Below, piece by piece: positions 8,406 through 19,595 of a stretch of DNA of 54,548 bases. Position numbers and translations under genes: made by a program. Numbering within the stretch: position 1 is the first letter of the stretch; every line of letters begins with the position of its first letter. Origin of the DNA: Curtobacterium pusillum (GTDB lineage: Bacteria > Actinomycetota > Actinomycetes > Actinomycetales > Microbacteriaceae); NCBI RefSeq assembly GCF_007673235.1, contig NZ_VDZH01000009.1, positions 1 to 54,548 on the forward strand, written 5' to 3'. The notes under the pieces are model-generated. The model was given only the letters and a program-made list of their open reading frames with translations. It did not search any database and was not told the origin of the DNA.

Positions 8406-10082
8406 GTGCCTGCCGGACCGTCGCCCGCCGGCGCACGGAGCACGCCCGGGCGCATCGGGCGACGGCTCCGGCGCTGGGTGCGGCGCGGCTGGCGTGGCGT
8501 CGCCTACCTGTGGCGACGCTCCCTGATGTTCCGGTCGGTCGCCATCACGGTGATGACGACCGGTCTCGCGATCGCGATCATCGGCACCGCCGTGATGATC
8601 AGCATCTCGAACAACGTGTACGCGCAGCGCCGTGACCAGATCGAGGCCGAGTCCGCACGCGCGACGATCGTCGCGCAGGGCATCTTCGACGCGGCCACCG
8701 CGGGCGAGGACAACAACCAGTCCGAGCTCGAGACCCTGCAGAGCGAGGCGCAGCAGGCGATCCTGTCGAACACGACGAGCCCCGGTGGCACGAGCATCGC
8801 CATCGAGCGCAGCCCGGACCAGCCCGGCCCGCAGACGGTGCAGAACGTCGCGAGCCAGGGCTTCCCGGACGCCGTGATCACCGACGTCCTCCGCAAGGAG
8901 GTGGGCAAGAACACCGGCAAGCTCAGCCTGCAGCCCGTCCGGCTCGAGGACGACGGCCGTCGGCAGCCCGGGCTCGCCGTCGGGTCGACCCTGCAGATCC
9001 CGAGCGCCGGCCAGTACGAGCTCTACCTGGTGTACGACCTCTCGGACGCGCAGCAGACCCTCGACTTCGTGTCGCAGACGCTGTCCATCGGCGGTGTGGC
9101 GCTCATGGTCCTCATCGCCCTCGTCACGTCGCTCGTCGTCCGGTTGGTCGTGGTCCCGATCCGCGGTGCCGCAGAGACGAGCCGGAAGATCGCGGCCGGC
9201 CGACTCGACGAACGCATCCCGGTCCGCGGCAACGACGACATCGCCACGCTCGCGCGGAGCTTCAACGGGATGGCCGACGCCGTCAGCCGCCAGATCACCC
9301 AGCTCGCCGAGCTCTCCCGGGTGCAGCAGCGGTTCGTGTCGGACGTGTCGCACGAACTCCGCACCCCGCTCACCACGATCCGGCTCGCCGGGGACATGCT
9401 CTACGACTCCCGGCACGCGTTCGAACCGTCGGTCGGCCGGTCCGCCGAGCTCATGCACACGCAGATCGAACGGTTCGAGCTGCTGCTCGCCGACCTGCTG
9501 GAGATCTCCCGCTTCGATGCGCAGGCGGTCCAGCTCGACCCGGAGCCGGTGATCCCCGCCTCGCTCGCCGCGGACATCGTCGACGAGTTCCGTCCCCTCG
9601 CCGAACGCGCCGGCATCGACCTCCAGCTGGCGACCCCCGGCGGCCACACGACGATGCAGCTCGACGCCAAGCGCGTCCGCCGCATCCTCCGGAACCTCGT
9701 CGGCAACGCGATCGAGCACGGCGACGCGAAGCCCGTGCAGGTCGTCGTCGACAGCGACGCCCGCACCGTGGCGATCGCCGTGCGCGACCAGGGCATCGGC
9801 ATGCCGCCGGAGGACGCCGTCCGCGTCTTCGACCGGTTCTGGCGCGCCGACCCGAGTCGGAAGCGCACCATCGGCGGCACCGGGCTGGGGCTCGCGATCT
9901 CGCTCGGCGACGCGAACCTGCACGGCGGCCGCATCGACGTGTGGTCGAAGCCCGGCGAGGGATCGACGTTCGTCCTGACCCTGCCCCGCAACGAGCGCGT
10001 CGGCGTCACCACGTCGGCGATCCCGCTCCCGGACCTCGACGAGTCGTACGAGGGCCCCCGAGCCGTGCGAGAGGACGACTGA
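8406..10082 (+). CDS. mtrB: sensor histidine kinase MtrB
   Basis: This is a 558-residue membrane kinase. A basic cytoplasmic N-terminus leads into helix 1 (about 41-67). An extracellular sensor region of roughly 165 residues follows, then helix 2 near 232-255 and a HAMP linker (RKIAAGRLDERIPVRGNDD). The HisKA domain has phospho-acceptor H316 in SDVSHELRTPLTTIR, and the HATPase domain has NLVGNAIEHG and GTGLGLAIS. It phosphorylates MtrA. The start is GTG. Its TGA shares one base with the lpqB ATG (TGATG), so lpqB, whose product is reported to modulate MtrB in mycobacteria, is likely coupled. Confidence 0.95.
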   Translation: MPAGPSPAGARSTPGRIGRRLRRWVRRGWRGVAYLWRRSLMFRSVAITVMTTGLAIAIIGTAVMISISNNVYAQRRDQIEAESARATIVAQGIFDAATAGEDNNQSELETLQSEAQQAILSNTTSPGGTSIAIERSPDQPGPQTVQNVASQGFPDAVITDVLRKEVGKNTGKLSLQPVRLEDDGRRQPGLAVGSTLQIPSAGQYELYLVYDLSDAQQTLDFVSQTLSIGGVALMVLIALVTSLVVRLVVVPIRGAAETSRKIAAGRLDERIPVRGNDDIATLARSFNGMADAVSRQITQLAELSRVQQRFVSDVSHELRTPLTTIRLAGDMLYDSRHAFEPSVGRSAELMHTQIERFELLLADLLEISRFDAQAVQLDPEPVIPASLAADIVDEFRPLAERAGIDLQLATPGGHTTMQLDAKRVRRILRNLVGNAIEHGDAKPVQVVVDSDARTVAIAVRDQGIGMPPEDAVRVFDRFWRADPSRKRTIGGTGLGLAISLGDANLHGGRIDVWSKPGEGSTFVLTLPRNERVGVTTSAIPLPDLDESYEGPRAVREDD

Positions 10083-11764
10083 TGTGCACCCGCCTCCGAC
10101 GCCTCGTCGCCGCGGCGCTCGCCGCGGTGACGATCGTCACCGTGTCCGCCTGCGCCGCGATCCCCACCGACGGCCCGGTCCGCGCCGGCCAGACGATCAA
10201 GGACGAGTCGATCTCCGGCGTCGACTACCGCCCGGACAAGCCCGTGGCGGGTGCCGACCAGACCGCGATCCTCCGCGGGTTCATCGCAGCAGGCACCGGC
10301 GCGCAGGACGACTACGCCATCGCCCGGCAGTTCCTGTCGTCGGGCTTCGCGGAGAAGTGGAACCCGCGCCGCGGCGTCACGGTCCGGCAGGGGAACCCCG
10401 CGGTCGAGCGCGTCGGCGAGCGCGAACTGACCTACACCCTGACCGCCAGCGCTACGGTCGACGCGAACGGCGAGTACACCCAGGCCGTCCGACCGACCTC
10501 GTCGACGCTGACGTTCCAGTTCACGCGCGAGGACGGCGAGTGGCGCATCGCCTACGCGCCGGACGGCATCATCCTGTCCCCGGTGAGCTTCGACTCGGTG
10601 TTCCAGCAGCACGCGCTGTACTTCTTCGACCCGACGTACAAGTTCCTGGTGCCCGACGAGCGCTGGTTCCTCGCCCGCTCCTCGACGAGCACCCGCATCG
10701 CCAGTGCCCTGCTCGCCGGCCCGGCTGACTGGCTGAAGGGGTCCGTCGTCTCCTCGTTCCCGGAGGGCACGCAGCTCTCGCTGAACGCCGTGACGATCGA
10801 CAGCGGCACCGCCCTCGTCGACCTCTCCAGCGACGCCTTGCGGGCCAGCAGTCAGGACCGAGCCCGGATGCGCGAACAGCTCAGCAAGTCGCTCGCCTCG
10901 GTCGCGACGGTCTCGTCCGTCTCGATCACCGTCGAGGGCGCGACGTTCTCCGTCCCGGACACCAGCGGCTCCGAGGCCGTGCAGAACCCCGACGTCGACT
11001 CGCGTCCGCTCGTCGACCACGACGGCGCCGTCGGCTACGCCGCGACGGGCAGCGGGAAGGTCGCGGAGCTCGGCAACGGCATGGGCGACGAGATCGCGGG
11101 ACTCGACCCGTCCTCGCTCGCCCTGTCGGCGTCCGGCACCGCGGCTGCGATCGGCAACGACGACGGCGTGACGGTGGTGCGGGGTCGGAACCACCTGCGC
11201 ATCGACGCGACGGACGACCTCGTCGCGCCCTCGATCGACGACCTCGGCTTCGTCTGGGTGGCGTCGTCGAAGGACACCCGCAAGGTCACCGCGTACGGCC
11301 TGGGCGGCGATCCGCACGCGGTGAGCACGACCCTGCCGAAGGGGGAACTCGTCTCGTTCCAGGTGTCGCGCGACTCCACACGGGCGCTCGCGCTCATCGA
11401 GACGAGCGACGGCCCGAGCCTGTACGTCATGGCGATCGTGCGCGGGTCCGACCGCACGCCGACGACCCTCGGCTCCCCGGTCCGCGTGCAGGCCGCCACC
11501 GGCACCGCAGTGGGCGCAGCCTGGGTCAGCGACTCCGACGTCGCATCGGTCGGCCAGACCACGACGGGGCCCGACGTGGTCCGCACGACCATCGGCGGGC
11601 AGTCGAACACGCTGCCGAAGCCGGACGGCCGGGCGACGGCGATCGCCGGGGGCAGCGGTGGGTCGATGCTGCTGCGGATGTCGGACGGGTCGGTCCTGCA
11701 GTCCACCGGTGGCGGCTGGGGCACGACGGGCGTCACGGCCGACGTGCTCGGCATCCAGCGCTGA
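10082..11764 (+). CDS. lpqB: lipoprotein LpqB with GerMN domain
   Basis: This 560-residue lipoprotein has a short signal peptide and a lipobox VSAC with the acylated cysteine at residue 24. A GerMN domain follows at roughly 190-300 (RIASALLAGPADWLKGSVVSSFP and on). The C-terminal half is beta-propeller-like, with repeats such as SRDSTRALALI and WVSDSDVASVG. LpqB interacts with MtrB and affects MtrA activity and cell-wall homeostasis in mycobacteria. Its position right after mtrB supports the name. Length and domain order are usual for the family. Confidence 0.94.
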   Translation: MCTRLRRLVAAALAAVTIVTVSACAAIPTDGPVRAGQTIKDESISGVDYRPDKPVAGADQTAILRGFIAAGTGAQDDYAIARQFLSSGFAEKWNPRRGVTVRQGNPAVERVGERELTYTLTASATVDANGEYTQAVRPTSSTLTFQFTREDGEWRIAYAPDGIILSPVSFDSVFQQHALYFFDPTYKFLVPDERWFLARSSTSTRIASALLAGPADWLKGSVVSSFPEGTQLSLNAVTIDSGTALVDLSSDALRASSQDRARMREQLSKSLASVATVSSVSITVEGATFSVPDTSGSEAVQNPDVDSRPLVDHDGAVGYAATGSGKVAELGNGMGDEIAGLDPSSLALSASGTAAAIGNDDGVTVVRGRNHLRIDATDDLVAPSIDDLGFVWVASSKDTRKVTAYGLGGDPHAVSTTLPKGELVSFQVSRDSTRALALIETSDGPSLYVMAIVRGSDRTPTTLGSPVRVQAATGTAVGAAWVSDSDVASVGQTTTGPDVVRTTIGGQSNTLPKPDGRATAIAGGSGGSMLLRMSDGSVLQSTGGGWGTTGVTADVLGIQR

Positions 11765-11824
11765 GGTCGCGTAGGTCCTCCTCAACAGGGGCATCGACCT
11801 GGAGGCACGTCCACAGTCCGCCGG

Positions 11825-11840
11825 GTCCGCTCGCGCGGAC
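11825..11840. terminator. small hairpin between lpqB and comF
   Basis: GTCCGC-TCGC-GCGGAC forms a six-base stem with a tetraloop 60 bp after the lpqB stop. It has no T-run. It could be a weak terminator or simply a chance structure. Confidence 0.3.
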
Positions 11841-11853
11841 ACACGGTCGGCTC

Positions 11854-11859
11854 CAGGAT
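11854..11859 (+). promoter_or_regulatory. candidate -10 element for a leaderless comF-family transcript
   Basis: CAGGAT is followed by six bases and then the comF ATG. The same hexamer and spacing precede the response regulator at 24731. This suggests transcription starts at or next to the ATG. Confidence 0.4.
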
Positions 11860-11865
11860 CGTGGC

Positions 11866-12537
11866 ATGGGTGACGACCGGGAGTACGCGTGGCAGGACGC
11901 GGCCCTCGCCGTGCTCGGGCTCTTCCTGCCGGTCGCCTGCGTCGGCTGCGGCACGCCGGACCGTGCACTGTGTCGTGCCTGCCGGACCGTGCTCGACACC
12001 CAGGGCCGTCGCGTGCGCCTCGTCGCCGGGGTCCGGCTCGACGCGGCCTTCGAGTACGAGGGCCTCGTCCGCACGCTCCTGCTCGAGCTGAAGCTCCGCG
12101 GACGGGTCGACCTGGCTCGACCACTCGGCAGCCGGTTCGGTGCGTTGGTGCGTGCGGCGCTCGCCGAGGCCCCGCCGGGCGTCGTGCTGCTCCGGGTGCC
12201 GCCGTCGCGACGTGGTGCCCGCCGCCGCGGCTTCGACCCCGTCGGCCTGCTGCTCGCCGGAGGTGGCGTCCGGCCTCCGCGGAGCCTGCGGCGAGTGCGG
12301 TCCCCGGATCGCGGTGCCGAGCGCGAGTCCGGCTCCGGGCAGAAGGAACGGTCCGCCGTCGAGCGGGTCGCGGCGACCGTGGGCACGCTCCGTGCCGTCG
12401 GGGTCGCGGGCCGCGACGTGGTGATCCTGGACGACGTCGTCACGACGGGCGTGACGATGGCCGAGGCCGTCCGGGCGGTCCACGCCGCGGGTGGACGGGT
12501 CGTCCGGTGCGTCACGGTCGCGAGCGTCGACGGGTGA
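11866..12537 (+). CDS. ComF family phosphoribosyltransferase-like protein
   Basis: This 223-residue protein has an N-terminal zinc-knuckle-like set of cysteines (C25, C28, C36, C39 in CVGCGTPDRALCRAC) and a C-terminal phosphoribosyltransferase fold. The PRPP-binding motif VVILDDVVTTGVT lies near residues 185-197. This is the ComF/GntX layout. ComF helps DNA uptake in competent bacteria; in actinobacteria the role is unproven. The segment before the PRPP loop (about 136-165) diverges from the usual ComF pattern. The gene sits between lpqB and hpf, as in mycobacteria. No clear ribosome site precedes the ATG, so a leaderless transcript is plausible. Confidence 0.88.
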   Translation: MGDDREYAWQDAALAVLGLFLPVACVGCGTPDRALCRACRTVLDTQGRRVRLVAGVRLDAAFEYEGLVRTLLLELKLRGRVDLARPLGSRFGALVRAALAEAPPGVVLLRVPPSRRGARRRGFDPVGLLLAGGGVRPPRSLRRVRSPDRGAERESGSGQKERSAVERVAATVGTLRAVGVAGRDVVILDDVVTTGVTMAEAVRAVHAAGGRVVRCVTVASVDG

Positions 12538-12593
12538 ACCCTCGGTGGCCACTGTGTGTCCGGTGGGTGTCCGGTACGACTCACCGGCATCGG

Positions 12594-12623
12594 GTGACGG
12601 CGGAGCGCTCGCGGGTCTAGCCT
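12594..12623 (+). promoter_or_regulatory. promoter of hpf
   Basis: GTGACG at 12594-12599 and TAGCCT at 12618-12623 are separated by 18 bp, a reasonable sigma-70-type pair. It would leave a leader of about 60 nt before the hpf ATG. Confidence 0.5.
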
Positions 12624-12687
12624 CGCGTCAAGGCGTTCAGGATCGCCGGATGGAGGCGACGCGCTGAGTCTGGATGGGAGCCGCCAC

Positions 12688-13386
12688 ATGGACGTGACGA
12701 TCACGGGCCGGAACATCGGGGTCACCGACCGATTCCGCACCTACGTCGAACAGAAGTCCGAGAAGATCGACGTGCTCGCCGACCGCGCCCTCGCGTTCGA
12801 GGTGCGCATCAGCCGCCACCACGAGAAGTCGGGCGGTTCCCAGGGCGAGGACCGCGTCGAGCTCACGCTGATCGGCCCCGGCCCCCTCGTGCGGGCGGAG
12901 TCCGCCGCGTCGGACAAGTACGCGGCGTTCGACCTGGCGTTCGCGCGCATCATGGAACGACTGCGCCGAGCGCGCGACCGTCGCAAGGTGCACCGTGGAC
13001 GGCACCGTCCGACCTCCGTGTCCGAGGCCTCGGGCACCGGGTTCGAACGGATGGGGGTAGTCCCGGCGACGGGCAAGCTCATCGAGGACGTCGCAACCGG
13101 CGCCGTGCCCGTGGTCGACGAGACGGGCGACGAGGAGGAGACCGAGGCGTACTGCCCGGTGGTGATCCGCCAGAAGGTCTTCGAGGCCGCACCCATGACG
13201 GTCGACGACGCGCTGTACTACATGGAGCTCGTCGGACACGACTTCTACCTGTTCGTCGACGCGGAGACTCGTCGACCGAGCGTGGTCTACCGGCGGAAGG
13301 GCTGGGACTACGGCGTGATCGGCATCGACGACCAGACCGCGGGTGCCCCGGCGTCCGAGGCGGAACCGGCGGTCGCGATCGCCTGA
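12688..13386 (+). CDS. hpf: long-form ribosome hibernation promoting factor
   Basis: This 232-residue protein has two parts. The N-terminal S30Ae/HPF domain (about 1-100, beginning MDVTITGRNIGVTDRF) binds the 30S decoding region. The C-terminal dimerization domain (about 155-215) includes EAYCPVVIRQKVFEAAPMT and ALYYMELVGHDFYLFVDAET. This long form drives 100S ribosome dimers in stationary phase. A GGGAG ribosome site precedes the ATG by about eight bases. Its place directly upstream of secA matches actinobacterial gene order. Confidence 0.95.
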   Translation: MDVTITGRNIGVTDRFRTYVEQKSEKIDVLADRALAFEVRISRHHEKSGGSQGEDRVELTLIGPGPLVRAESAASDKYAAFDLAFARIMERLRRARDRRKVHRGRHRPTSVSEASGTGFERMGVVPATGKLIEDVATGAVPVVDETGDEEETEAYCPVVIRQKVFEAAPMTVDDALYYMELVGHDFYLFVDAETRRPSVVYRRKGWDYGVIGIDDQTAGAPASEAEPAVAIA

Positions 13387-13414
13387 CGGCCGCCCGACGC
13401 CGACACGATCGAGC

Positions 13415-13444
13415 TGTGCGCGGTCCGTTCGCGGGCCGCGCACA
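13415..13444. terminator. hairpin terminator after hpf
   Basis: Twelve-base arms (TGTGCGCGGTCC and GGGCCGCGCACA, with one T-G wobble) flank the loop GTTCGC, 28 bp after the hpf stop. There is no T-run, as is usual for actinobacterial terminators. A second short hairpin (CCCGC-CCGA-GCGGG) follows near 13464. Confidence 0.6.
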
Positions 13445-13481
13445 CCCGTGCCGCTCCCAGCAGCCCGCCCGAGCGGGTTGC

Positions 13482-13487
13482 TAGGAT
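13482..13487 (+). promoter_or_regulatory. probable -10 element of secA
   Basis: TAGGAT lies 53 bp before the secA GTG, which itself has a strong AAGGAG ribosome site. No clear -35 is visible. Confidence 0.45.
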
Positions 13488-13540
13488 GACTGGCTGTTCG
13501 CATCGCGCAGGTCGCGCGGACGATCTCGTAAGGAGCTCAC

Positions 13541-16321
<2,781 letters not shown>

Positions 16322-16354
16322 CGTCACCACTGACAGGCACGTCACCACTGACGT

Positions 16355-16394
16355 GACGGGAGGCGCGGTGCCATCTGGCACCGCGCCTCCCGTC
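16355..16394. terminator. palindromic terminator-like repeat, copy A
   Basis: Nineteen-base perfect arms flank a two-base centre (tc). It lies between the convergent ends of secA and the Rv3235-like gene, so it can serve both strands. The core GGAGGCGCGGTGCCA recurs at four other gene ends in the window. This copy belongs to the GACGGG-flanked subtype. Confidence 0.8.
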
Positions 16395-16408
16395 CGTCCG
16401 CCGTCTCG

Positions 16409-16822
16409 TCACAGGACCCCGACCGCGGTCGCCCGCCAGCGGCCCTGCCGCTCTTCGAGCCGCATCGCCACCGCACGCGCGTGGCTGCGCGTGTGCACGA
16501 CGACGGTCGCCTCGGCGACGCCGTCGGCCGGACGGCACACGATCACGCTGCCGACGCGGAGCAGCGCCCGGGCGCGTGACCGGCCGCCCAGCTGCCGCGA
16601 CCGTGCGGCGACGGTCGCGCGCTGTTGCAGGTGCCGGTGCACGTCGTCCGTGATCCAGCGCGCGATGCTGTCGACCTCGCGAGCCCCGGTGAGGATCTCG
16701 GCCACGCACAGCCCCAGTGCCCTCGCCGTGTCCTCGACGTCCGTCGGGGGCGGGACCACGGCGAGGTGCGTGGTCTCCACCGTCCGGTCCTCGTCGTCGA
16801 TCCGGCGTGCTTGCTCCGCCAC
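16409..16822 (-). CDS. Rv3235 family protein
   Basis: This 137-residue soluble protein begins with GTG (MAEQARRIDDEDRTVE after initiation). A Shine-Dalgarno-like AAAGGGGCAGG precedes the start. The C-terminal half (CRPADGVAEATVVVHTRSHARAVAMRLEERQGRWRATAVGVL) is the conserved part of the Rv3235 family, found next to secA in many actinobacteria. No catalytic residues are apparent and the function is unknown. It converges with secA and is divergent from the pdtaS-type kinase. Confidence 0.82.
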   Translation of the reverse strand: MAEQARRIDDEDRTVETTHLAVVPPPTDVEDTARALGLCVAEILTGAREVDSIARWITDDVHRHLQQRATVAARSRQLGGRSRARALLRVGSVIVCRPADGVAEATVVVHTRSHARAVAMRLEERQGRWRATAVGVL

Positions 16823-16927
16823 CCCTGCCCCTTTCGTCGGGCCTGAGCGTATGGTGCGTACAACATGAGAAATACGACAGCGTTCTTGGCTGTGGAGAGC
16901 GAGGAGTTCTCCACAGTGCAGCGCACC

Positions 16928-16933
16928 TAGACT
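16928..16933 (+). promoter_or_regulatory. -10 element, leaderless promoter of pdtaS
   Basis: TAGACT is followed by six bases and then the GTG start, placing the likely transcription start at the codon itself. The same hexamer and spacing occur before ilvD. Confidence 0.55.
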
Positions 16934-16939
16934 GACGGG

Positions 16940-18445
16940 GTGTCGACCCTCAGTGACCTCGTCCTCGCACAAGGCCGTTCCTCCGAAGCCGACGTGGAGT
17001 GGCTCCACCTGCTCGTCGGGGACTGGCAGCTGCTCGCCGACCTGTCGTTCGCCGACATGGTCCTCTGGGTGCCCACTGCCGAGGACGGCTCGTTCGTGGC
17101 CGTCGCCCACGCCCGGCCGAGCTCCGCGGCGACGCTCTTCTACCGCGACATCGTCGGGCAGGAGATCCGCGAGGAGTGGCGCGAGCAGGTCACCGAGTGC
17201 TTCGCCGGCGCGAAGGTCGTCGACTCCGCCGAGCCGGACTGGTACGAGGACACCCCGACGCGTGTGCGGGCCATCCCGGTGCTGCGGCGCCTGAGTGCGA
17301 ACTCCGCCGAGACCACCGAGCGCCCGATCGCGGTCGTCACGCGGCACTCGAACCAGGACGAGATGCGCACCCCGAGTCGCCAGGAACTCAACTTCACCGC
17401 GAGTGCGAACGACCTGTTCGGCATGATCGCGACCGGTGACTTCCCGGACATCGGCGCACCGGCCGGACCCCGCCGCGGAGCCCCTCGCGCGAGCGACGGC
17501 CTCCTCCGCCTGGACACGAACGGCATCGTCACGTTCGCGAGCCCCAACGGACTCAGCGCCTTCAACCGCATGGGGTTCGAGGGCGAGCTCGAGCGGAAGT
17601 CCCTCGCCGAGGTCACCACCGAACTCATCGGGGCGCAGCTCGACGTCGACGAGTCCCTGCCGCTCGTCGTCACCGGGCGTGCCCCGTGGCGTGCCGACAT
17701 CGAGTCCAAGGGCGTGACCGTGTCCCTGCGCTCGATCCCGCTCCGCGACCACGGCGACCGCATCGGCGCGATCGTGCTCTGCCGCGACGTCACCGAGCTG
17801 CGGCACCAGGAGCGCGAGCTCATCACCAAGGACGCGACGATCCGCGAGATCCACCACCGGGTGAAGAACAACCTGCAGACGGTGGCGTCCCTCCTGCGCA
17901 TCCAGGCCCGCCGCACGCACTCCGACGAGGCCCGGACCTCACTGCAGAACGCGATGCGCCGGGTCGCGGCGATCGCGGTCGTGCACGACACCCTGTCGAG
18001 CGGCCTGAGCCAGACGGTGGACTTCGACGACGTGTTCGACTCCGTGCTCAAGCTCGTCACCGAGGTCGCCGCCTCGCACAACACCACCGTGCACCCGAAG
18101 AAGACCGGCGAGTTCGGGGTGCTGCCGTCCGAGGCTGCCACGCCGCTCGCGCTCGGCCTCACCGAACTGGTCACGAACGCGGTCGAGCACGGGCTGGACG
18201 GCCGGGACGGCGAGGTCGAGATCGTGGCCGAGCGCTCCGACGACCACCTCGACATCCAGGTCCGCGACAACGGCGTGGGACTGCCGGAGGGCAAGGTCGG
18301 CTCGGGGCTCGGCACGCAGATCGTCCGCACCCTGATCCAGGGCGAGCTCGGCGGCACGATCGACTGGCACACCCTGACCGGCAGCGGCACCGAGGTGACG
18401 ATCACCATCCCGTTCCGCTGGCTGACCGCCGCCGGCGCCGCGTAG
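16940..18445 (+). CDS. pdtaS: PdtaS-type sensor histidine kinase
   Basis: This 501-residue soluble kinase has a GAF-like N-terminal domain (about 10-150), a PAS-like domain (about 190-290), and a HisKA_2 domain with the signature REIHHRVKNNLQTVASLLRIQ (H305/H306). The HATPase domain contains ELVTNAVEHGL and DNGVGLP. The mycobacterial orthologue PdtaS signals to the RNA-binding antiterminator PdtaR and lies next to whiB1, as here. No PdtaR gene is inside the window. The start is GTG, immediately downstream of a TAGACT hexamer. The gene converges on whiB1 with a long hairpin between. Confidence 0.92.
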   Translation: MSTLSDLVLAQGRSSEADVEWLHLLVGDWQLLADLSFADMVLWVPTAEDGSFVAVAHARPSSAATLFYRDIVGQEIREEWREQVTECFAGAKVVDSAEPDWYEDTPTRVRAIPVLRRLSANSAETTERPIAVVTRHSNQDEMRTPSRQELNFTASANDLFGMIATGDFPDIGAPAGPRRGAPRASDGLLRLDTNGIVTFASPNGLSAFNRMGFEGELERKSLAEVTTELIGAQLDVDESLPLVVTGRAPWRADIESKGVTVSLRSIPLRDHGDRIGAIVLCRDVTELRHQERELITKDATIREIHHRVKNNLQTVASLLRIQARRTHSDEARTSLQNAMRRVAAIAVVHDTLSSGLSQTVDFDDVFDSVLKLVTEVAASHNTTVHPKKTGEFGVLPSEAATPLALGLTELVTNAVEHGLDGRDGEVEIVAERSDDHLDIQVRDNGVGLPEGKVGSGLGTQIVRTLIQGELGGTIDWHTLTGSGTEVTITIPFRWLTAAGAA

Positions 18446-18504
18446 GCGCGGCCGGCGCGGGGCCCGGGCGCCGCGGGGCCCTGGCGCCGAGGGGACCGGG
18501 GACA

Positions 18505-18574
18505 GCAAAACACCGGTGTTCGTCAGTCGAACCCCTACATGCAGGGGTTCAGCCGACGAACACCGGTGTTTTGC
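18505..18574. terminator. 70-nt nested hairpin between pdtaS and whiB1
   Basis: The outer arms are 20-base perfect complements (GCAAAACACCGGTGTTCGTC at 18505-18524 and its complement at 18555-18574). Inside is a second eight-base stem (GAACCCCT/AGGGGTTC at 18529-18536 and 18543-18550) with loop ACATGC. Each outer arm also contains the 12-bp palindrome AACACCGGTGTT. It sits between convergent genes, 59 nt after pdtaS and 15 nt from the whiB1 end, so it is probably a bidirectional terminator. Confidence 0.75.
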
Positions 18575-18589
18575 GGGAAATGCGCAGCG

Positions 18590-18838
18590 TCAGGAAGCGC
18601 GACGAGCGCGGGCGGCGCGACGCTTCAGCGCGCGGCGCTCGTCCTCGCTGAGGCCACCCCAGACACCGGAGTCCTGGTTGTTCTCGAGTGCGTACTGCAG
18701 GCACATCTCGGTGACCGTGCAGCGAGCGCAGACCGACTTGGCCTTCTCGATCTGGTCGACGGCCGGTCCGGTGTTCCCGACGGGGAAGAAGAGCTCGGGG
18801 TCCGCGGTGAGGCAGGCTGCCTGGTCACGCCAGTCCAT
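18590..18838 (-). CDS. whiB1: WhiB1-like iron-sulfur transcriptional regulator
   Basis: This 82-residue protein has the four WhiB cysteines C9, C37, C40 and C46 that hold a [4Fe-4S] cluster. GVWGG at 58-62 follows, and then a basic tail (ERRALKRRAARARR) that contacts DNA. The opening MDWRDQAACLTADPELFFPVG and the GLSEDERRALKRR segment match WhiB1, an essential NO-sensing regulator that partners the primary sigma factor in mycobacteria. The next-door pdtaS supports this. About 260 bp of untranslated sequence lies upstream. Confidence 0.95.
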   Translation of the reverse strand: MDWRDQAACLTADPELFFPVGNTGPAVDQIEKAKSVCARCTVTEMCLQYALENNQDSGVWGGLSEDERRALKRRAARARRAS

Positions 18839-19098
18839 GTGTGGTGCTCCTTGAAATCGATGCTCGAACGGCAGGCCGGGGCCGCGGTTCGGGGATCGGA
18901 ACGCTGAGCATGCGCGAGGCACGAGGGGACACCCGTGGGGGAGGAGTCCGCTGGAAGCGAGTCTGACGCCCGCAGAACGCTCGGGGGAGGAGCGTCGAAC
19001 CACGGGAGACGCACACCACATCGTGCCGTCCAAACGACCTCGAATATCGTTCCATACTGGTAGGGCCAAATCAAGGGTTCCGACGCTGGAGGAATGCT

Positions 19099-19521
19099 GT
19101 GCCCGAGACCACCCCGAACGAGTCCGCCCCCGCCGAGCGGAGGTCGCCGGCCCTCGTGGCGCTCCTCGTGGTGGTCGGTGTGGAGTTCGCCGCCCTCGTC
19201 GTCGTGACGATCGTCCTCGTCGTCGAACTGATCGTCGCGCCCGCCTCGAGCCTCGCGTCCGGCATCGCGCTGACGATCCTCGCCGCCATCGCGGCGCTCT
19301 GGCTCGGTGCGCTGTTCGTCGGCCTCCGGAACCGCCGGCCGTGGGTGCGCTCCGGGATCATCGTCTGGCAGGTGCTGCAGGGAGCCCTGGCGATCGGCGC
19401 GTTCCAGGGTGTCTTCCGCGTGCCGGCCGTCGGGTGGCTCCTGCTCATCCCGGCGCTGTTGGGCATCACGCTGGTGCTGTCGCGTCCGGTGACGGACGCA
19501 CTCGCCCGTCCAGTCGAGTAA
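19099..19521 (+). CDS. small four-helix membrane protein
   Basis: This 140-residue protein begins at GTG behind a GGAGG site. The sequence is almost entirely hydrophobic: helices near 18-46, 52-75, 85-103 and 108-128. Short polar ends and the loop GLRNRRPWVRSG separate them. No known motif is apparent, though small integral membrane proteins like this are widespread near whiB1 and bcp in Microbacteriaceae-type genomes. It converges on the bcp gene, with a palindromic repeat 13 nt after its stop. Confidence 0.78.
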   Translation: MPETTPNESAPAERRSPALVALLVVVGVEFAALVVVTIVLVVELIVAPASSLASGIALTILAAIAALWLGALFVGLRNRRPWVRSGIIVWQVLQGALAIGAFQGVFRVPAVGWLLLIPALLGITLVLSRPVTDALARPVE

Positions 19522-19534
19522 ACGGTACCGACCA

Positions 19535-19580
19535 ACGGACTGGAGGCGCGGTGCCAGCTGGCACCGCGCCTCCAGTCCGT
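19535..19580. terminator. palindromic terminator-like repeat, copy B
   Basis: This is a 46-nt perfect palindrome with 23-base arms centred on GCCAGCTGGC. It lies between two convergent genes, 13 nt after one stop and 15 nt before the bcp end. Outer GACCA (19530-19534) and TGGTC (19585-19589) extend the pairing across a four-base bulge. Confidence 0.82.
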
Positions 19581-19595
19581 CGTCTGGTCGGGTTC

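Noticed and set aside
11866..12537. comF gene as a decayed pseudogene because of its unusual central segment
   Set aside because: The frame is intact, the PRPP motif and zinc-type cysteines are complete and its position is conserved, so divergence alone is not decay.
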